A stretch of DNA of 18,200 bases from JBMTVN01 sp046047235 (GTDB lineage Bacteria; Verrucomicrobiota; Verrucomicrobiia; Limisphaerales; JAHDYP01): positions 1-18,200 of the forward strand of contig JBJOII010000093.1 of NCBI GenBank assembly GCA_046047235.1, given 5' to 3'. Under the pieces are notes generated by a model that saw only the letters and a list, made by a program, of their open reading frames with translations, made no database searches and was not told where the DNA came from. The stretch's first letter is position 1. Every line of letters begins with the position of its first letter. Shown here piece by piece: positions 14,047-18,200 of the stretch. A program made the translations under genes and the position numbers.

Positions 14047-15867
14047 TCAGGACTGGTTGGAGTTGAGTTTACTGGTGGCGCGTTGGAGGTTTTCCTGATC
14101 GCGTTTGGCGTCGCGGGGATCGCCGTATTCCACGGCTTGTTCGAAGTGTTGCACGGCCTCTTCGAGCTGGTTCTGGGCTTCGAGCAGGTTTCCGAGGTTG
14201 CAGTGTGCGTTGGCGTGTTGGGGGTGGAGAGAGACGGCTTTTTGGTAATGCGCGATGGCTTCCGTGGTGTGTCCGCTGAGGTGGGCGGCGAGGCCTGCTT
14301 CGTAGCGGATGGTGGCGTTATTGGGGTTGAGTTCCACGGCTTGTTTTCCGGCGCGGTAGGCTTCCTCGCGTTTGCCGGCCCAGCCGAGCACCTTGCATAG
14401 TCGTGCGAGGGCCATGGCGTGGTCTTCGCGGTTGATTCCGTGGGAGATCTTATCCGTGACCTGTTGGACGACGGCCGGGTTGGGGATGGCGGAAGACCAG
14501 CCTGATTCGTGCATTGTTTGCAGCAGTTGGAGGGCGAGAGTGCGGTGGGCATCGATGGTGGGGTGGACGTGATCGAGGAAGACGTTGCCACCGGGGATGC
14601 CGTGAGGGGATTGGTTTTCGAGGATTGCGACGTAATCGACGAGGGGGACACCGCGTTCCGTGGCGACATCGTGCATGATTTGGATGATGTCTGAAGAGGC
14701 GCGCAGCGGGCAGACATCCTCGTCACGGGCCTGGGAGTAGGCAGCTTTGGCTGCGTCGTATTGTCCTAATGTTTCTAGGAGTCGGGCTTGGGCGAAGTGG
14801 AGGTCTGCCTGGTGGTTATCGAGGAGTGCGGCTGCATTGAGGTGTTGCAGGGCTTGGGCGGGCTGGTTGTTTTTTTGGGCATCATCGCGTGCGAGGGAGA
14901 AGAGTTCCTGCCAGCGTGCGGCGGACTCTGGGCTGAGGCTTTCGTCTGGCTGACTTTTGAAGGGGCTGACTTCGCGCAGGTTGGAGGCGGGAGTTACGAA
15001 GATGACCTTTGCGCCGATGGAGTGCGCGATATCGACCATGCGGTGGAGGTTGAAGCGGAAGTGGGCGTGGGTTTCCGTGCGGTGGAGGTTATTGCGGGTA
15101 TAGCTGGTGGGGCCGAGAGTTTTCTCCAGTTCGGTGGAGACTTCGGCTTCGAGGATGGTCTGGTTTTTTGTGTCCGGGGTTGGGCTGAGCAGCGGTTCCA
15201 GAGCCCGGGCCATGAGGGAGGTGGTTCTGAGTTGGCCGGCGAGGTGGCGCAGGTGTCGGGTGGTGGTGGAGGTGCTTTCGACCTTGGAGTAGATACGTTG
15301 TTCGAGGAACTCGTTGTGTCCGGTGTAGATGACGAAGATATCCGGGTTGTAGCGGATCAGTTCTTCCATGAGCAGGGCGACGCGGTAGCTGGCGTAACTG
15401 ACGCCGCCCGCGTTGATCACCTCCCAGTGGCGGGGCTCGAGGTTATTGAGGAACTCGCGGGTCCAGCCGGCGAACGAGGTATCGTCTGTGTAGGGCCGAC
15501 CGAACGTGGTTGAGCCGCCGAGGCAGAAGATGCGTTGAACATCGGGCGATTTTGATTTGGGGAACGATTGGCGGTTGAAGTAATCCAGGCGGTTGTTGGC
15601 GGTGGTCATCCAGACCGATCCATCTGCGTGGGTTTCTTCTGTGAACAGGGGGAGTTGAGCGGCGAAGCCGACATAGGGGTCTTTGGTGAACCACTCCGTT
15701 CTGACTCCGAGAACGGCGAGTCCCAGCTCGAGGCAGGCGAGGCTGGTCAGGACCGTTATGCTGGCGAAAAGCAGCTTCTTCCATACGGGCAGAGTTGCCG
15801 GTGTGGATTGGATTTGGCGGCCGGTTTTGCTGCCGTCGCGGTATTTGGAACGTCCTGATTTCGCCAT
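14047..15867 (-). CDS. Membrane-anchored SGNH/GDSL hydrolase with TPR repeats
   Basis: A 606-residue protein on the minus strand. A basic N-terminus precedes one membrane helix (about residues 32-52), so the rest lies outside the cytoplasm. The SGNH blocks are visible: block I CLGGSTTFG with Ser119, block II INAGGVSYAS, block III YTGHNEF with Asn185, and block V LDHVHP with Asp432 and His435. Between blocks III and V sits an insert of about 50 residues (332-382) with TPR character (ALQHLNAAALLDNHQADLHF, then GQYDAAKAAY). Residues 484-581 hold two or three further TPRs with the consensus EAIAHYQKAVSLHPQHANAH. SGNH enzymes act as esterases or acetyl-transfer hydrolases. The ATG at 15867 is preferred to the TTG at 15879. 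Shine-Dalgarno is poor. A role in polysaccharide deacetylation or surface assembly is inference. This is the only minus-strand gene here. Confidence 0.9.
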   Translation of the reverse strand: MAKSGRSKYRDGSKTGRQIQSTPATLPVWKKLLFASITVLTSLACLELGLAVLGVRTEWFTKDPYVGFAAQLPLFTEETHADGSVWMTTANNRLDYFNRQSFPKSKSPDVQRIFCLGGSTTFGRPYTDDTSFAGWTREFLNNLEPRHWEVINAGGVSYASYRVALLMEELIRYNPDIFVIYTGHNEFLEQRIYSKVESTSTTTRHLRHLAGQLRTTSLMARALEPLLSPTPDTKNQTILEAEVSTELEKTLGPTSYTRNNLHRTETHAHFRFNLHRMVDIAHSIGAKVIFVTPASNLREVSPFKSQPDESLSPESAARWQELFSLARDDAQKNNQPAQALQHLNAAALLDNHQADLHFAQARLLETLGQYDAAKAAYSQARDEDVCPLRASSDIIQIMHDVATERGVPLVDYVAILENQSPHGIPGGNVFLDHVHPTIDAHRTLALQLLQTMHESGWSSAIPNPAVVQQVTDKISHGINREDHAMALARLCKVLGWAGKREEAYRAGKQAVELNPNNATIRYEAGLAAHLSGHTTEAIAHYQKAVSLHPQHANAHCNLGNLLEAQNQLEEAVQHFEQAVEYGDPRDAKRDQENLQRATSKLNSNQS

Positions 15868-16099
15868 AGATAGAGACAATTATCCTGCCCGATTACCCAG
15901 AGGGGGGAACTAACCTCCTGAAGAAGTGGTGATCATGGACGTGGTGGGGTCGTGTTTCAATAATAATTCCCCGTAGAGGCTCGGAATTGGGCGATTTGGT
16001 GTGGGTTCGCCTCTAAGTGAGCATGGAGTAAGCGGATTGGGGAGGGTGAGGTTGTGGTCTGGCGTTGGGCGGAGGAGTGGTGGTAAGGGTGGTGGCATC
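15868..16099. promoter_or_regulatory. Divergent control region between the SGNH and GH32 genes
   Basis: This 232-nt region separates genes transcribed in opposite directions and must hold both promoters. The only AT-rich patch lies at 15956-15968 (TTCAATAATAATT), a candidate -10 for either direction, with no clear -35 at 17 nt. A perfect 7-bp inverted repeat (TAGAGGC at 15974-15980, GCCTCTA at 16009-16015) starts 6 nt to the right of it. Small frames here have no domain character. Confidence 0.4.
15974..16015. repeat. 7-bp inverted repeat, possible operator
   Basis: TAGAGGC and its exact reverse complement GCCTCTA flank a 28-nt centre in the divergent region. The spacing is large for a single dimer site. 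It may be two half-sites, part of an RNA stem, or chance. Confidence 0.3.
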
Positions 16100-18200
16100 A
16101 TGCGATCTTCCAAGTCCCTTGTGGTGTGTTTCGGTATCCTTATTGCGGTGGGGGTTCAGGTTGTGGGTGCGGGGCGGCCTGATGTGGTGGTGGCGGATTT
16201 TGAGGGGGAGGGCTATGGGGGGTGGCGGGTGGAGGGGGGAGCGTTTGGGGCGGGGCCGGCGAGGGGATCCCTGCCCGGGCAGATGGCGGTGGGTGGGTAT
16301 GAGGGGAAGGGTTTGGTGAACTCTTTTGTGGGGGGTGATGGGGCGACGGGGCTTTTGATTTCGCCGGTATTCCGGGTGGAGCGGGATTATTTGGTGTTTC
16401 TGGTGGGCGGTGGCGGCTGGGAGGGGGAGACGTGCATGGATTTGCTGGCAGGGGGGGAAGTCGTGCGGACCGTGACCGGGCCGAACACCGTGAGTGGGGG
16501 GAGCGAGGAACTGGCGGTGCAGTATTGGGATGTGCGGGAGTTGCGGGGGCGGGAGGTGGTGTTGCGGGTGGTGGACAAGGCGACTGGGGGGTGGGGGCAC
16601 ATTAATATCGATCACATTGTGCAGAGCGATGTGCGTCCGGAGGTGCCGGTTCTGGAGGAACGGGAGCGGGTGATCAGAGTGGATGCGCGCTATTTAGTGA
16701 TTCCGATTCAGAACGGAGTGAAGCAGACCGAGATTGTGGTGGAGGTTGGGGGTGAGGTGGTGCGGCGTTATTCGGCGGAGCTGGCTTTGCGGCCGGAGCG
16801 GGTTGACTGGCATGCGTTTTTGGATTTGGCGGAGTTTGGGGGGCGGGAGGCGGTGTTGAAAGTGACGCGGGCGACGGAGGCGGGATTTGGGCTGTTGCGT
16901 GTTGCGGATGAGGTGCCGGGTTCGGAGGGCTGGTATGATGTGGCGTTACGGCCGCAGTTTCATTTCTCGCAATCCGTGGGTTGGAACAATGATCCGAACG
17001 GGATGGTGTATTTGGATGGCGAGTGGCATTTGTTTTTTCAGCACAATCCGGTGGGTTGGAACTGGGGGAACATGACTTGGGGGCATGCTGTGAGCCGGGA
17101 TTTAGTGCATTGGGAGCAGTTGCCGGAGGCGTTGTATCCGAAGGTGGATGTGGTGGGGGATTGCTTTTCCGGGGGCGGGACCGTGGACCGATTGAACACG
17201 GGCGGGTGGAAGAGCGGGGAGCGGGACGTGATGGTGGTGTTTTTGACCGATACGGGGGCGGGAGAGAGTTTGGCATATAGCGTGGATGGCGGGCGGAGCT
17301 TTACGCCTTACGAGGGGAATCCGGTGGTGCGGCACAAGGGACGGGATCCAAAGGTGATTTGGTATGCGTATGGGGAGGGGGATGTGGCTTTGGATGCGAG
17401 GGCAAAGGAATTGGGCGGGCATTGGGTGATGGCGGTGTATGACGAGGACGAGCGGTATGGGCAGAACATTGCGTTCTACACCTCAACCGATCTGAAGGCG
17501 TGGACTGAGCGGAGTCATTTGAAGGGGTATTTTGAGTGTGCGGAGTTGTTTGAGTTACCGGTGCGCGGGCGAGGGGAGGAGCGGCACTGGGTGGTGTTTG
17601 CGGCCGATGCGAGATATGCGTTGGGCCGGTTTGATGGGCGTGTGTTTACGCCGTCGCATGCGGGCAAGCACCAGGTGCATTGGGGTGATTATTATGCGTC
17701 GCAGACCTTTGACAACGCGCCTGACGGGCGGAGGATTCAGATTGGGTGGGCGCGGGTGAACATGCCGGGGATGCCATTCAACCAGACCTTTAGTTTTCCG
17801 CATGAGTTGAGTTTGCGGGATACCGCGGACGGGGTGCGGATGTTTGCCGAGCCTGTGGTTGAAATTGAGAAGCTGCGGGAGCGGACGCATCGGGTGAGAG
17901 GCCGTGGGCTGGAGAGGGGGCGTGGTGTTGGCGTGGAGGTGGCGACGGGGTTGCTGGACATTCGTGCCGTGATTGAGCCTGGCGAGGCGGAGCGTGTCGG
18001 ATTGGTTTTGGGTGGGGATCGGGTGGTGTATGACGTGAAGGCCGGCAAGCTTGGGGATGCGGCTTTGGGGATGGTCGATGGCTGGGTATCGATCCGGGTG
18101 CTGGTGGATTGGCCGATGCTGGAGGTGTGTGGGAATGAGGGTCGGGTCTTCATGACTTCAGGGAGGAAGACACCGGGAGAGTTGGAGCGGGTGGAGGTCT
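16100..18200 (+). CDS. Secreted GH32 fructan hydrolase (levanase/inulinase-like), 3' partial
   Basis: The frame is open from ATG 16100 to the window edge, giving at least 700 residues with no stop; the end lies outside. A signal peptide is present (MRSSKSLVVCFGILIAVGVQVVGA). Residues about 27-290 form an extension of beta-sandwich type (for example VADFEGEGYGGWRVEGGAFG), followed by a segment with RYLVIPIQNG like the DUF4980 module that precedes GH32 in Bacteroidetes. The catalytic domain begins at WNNDPNG with the nucleophile Asp298. The transition-state Asp416 is in GRDPKV, and the acid/base Glu479 is in FECAEL. All three blocks of the retaining GH32 five-blade propeller are therefore intact. 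The Shine-Dalgarno is weak (AAGGG at 16085-16089). It cleaves beta-fructosyl links in levan, inulin or sucrose-type sugars. It is divergent from the SGNH gene. Confidence 0.93.
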   Translation, partial: MRSSKSLVVCFGILIAVGVQVVGAGRPDVVVADFEGEGYGGWRVEGGAFGAGPARGSLPGQMAVGGYEGKGLVNSFVGGDGATGLLISPVFRVERDYLVFLVGGGGWEGETCMDLLAGGEVVRTVTGPNTVSGGSEELAVQYWDVRELRGREVVLRVVDKATGGWGHINIDHIVQSDVRPEVPVLEERERVIRVDARYLVIPIQNGVKQTEIVVEVGGEVVRRYSAELALRPERVDWHAFLDLAEFGGREAVLKVTRATEAGFGLLRVADEVPGSEGWYDVALRPQFHFSQSVGWNNDPNGMVYLDGEWHLFFQHNPVGWNWGNMTWGHAVSRDLVHWEQLPEALYPKVDVVGDCFSGGGTVDRLNTGGWKSGERDVMVVFLTDTGAGESLAYSVDGGRSFTPYEGNPVVRHKGRDPKVIWYAYGEGDVALDARAKELGGHWVMAVYDEDERYGQNIAFYTSTDLKAWTERSHLKGYFECAELFELPVRGRGEERHWVVFAADARYALGRFDGRVFTPSHAGKHQVHWGDYYASQTFDNAPDGRRIQIGWARVNMPGMPFNQTFSFPHELSLRDTADGVRMFAEPVVEIEKLRERTHRVRGRGLERGRGVGVEVATGLLDIRAVIEPGEAERVGLVLGGDRVVYDVKAGKLGDAALGMVDGWVSIRVLVDWPMLEVCGNEGRVFMTSGRKTPGELERVEV

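Noticed and set aside
14788..15513. Plus-strand open frame of 241 codons inside the SGNH gene
   Set aside because: It lies opposite a gene with clear SGNH and TPR motifs and shows no motif of its own.

Overview
The window looks like a chromosomal segment from the PVC superphylum, most likely Verrucomicrobiota. The main pointers are a G/T-prepilin-like protein with the FTLIELLVVIAIIAILAG leader and a degenerate H-X9-DG tail, a twin-arginine Gfo/Idh/MocA oxidoreductase beside a DUF6807 (PmoA-like) protein, and many secreted carbohydrate-active enzymes with no SusC/SusD pair. The + strand is strongly G-rich throughout, even across the one minus-strand gene. This assignment comes from protein style, not from a marker gene; there is no rRNA or tRNA here.

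Layout. (1) 18-1358: a secreted protein of unknown function. (2) 1359-1756: a gene-poor stretch with tandem repeats (a heptamer over the stop codon of the first gene, then an octamer with G-quadruplex spacing), two perfect hairpins and a REP-like imperfect palindrome. (3) 1757-2931: a pseudopilin-like protein and a small lipoprotein. (4) 2971-14039: eight tightly packed + strand genes with gaps from -4 to +39 nt: beta-hydroxyacid dehydrogenase, MFS transporter, Tat-exported Gfo/Idh/MocA oxidoreductase, DUF6807 protein, GH35 beta-galactosidase-like enzyme, a secreted protein made of two related halves, a right-handed beta-helix protein and a TIM-barrel glycosidase-like protein. (5) 14047-15867 (minus): a membrane-anchored SGNH hydrolase with a TPR stretch inserted in its catalytic domain and more TPRs at the C-terminus. 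(6) 15868-16099: the divergent control region. (7) 16100 to the window end: a secreted GH32 fructan hydrolase, cut off at its 3' end.

How the genes may work together (inference). The operon resembles a glycan-use locus: secreted GH35, beta-helix and TIM-barrel enzymes would release sugars, the Tat-exported oxidoreductase and DUF6807 protein would act on sugar or polyol derivatives outside the cytoplasm, the MFS protein would import a small product, and the dehydrogenase would work on an acid or alcohol intermediate inside. The substrate cannot be read from sequence; a galactose-containing glycan is suggested only by GH35. The GH32 gene points to a separate fructan-directed function. The least explained parts are the two-halved protein at 9908-11563, the glycosidase-like protein at 12831-14039 and the first gene.
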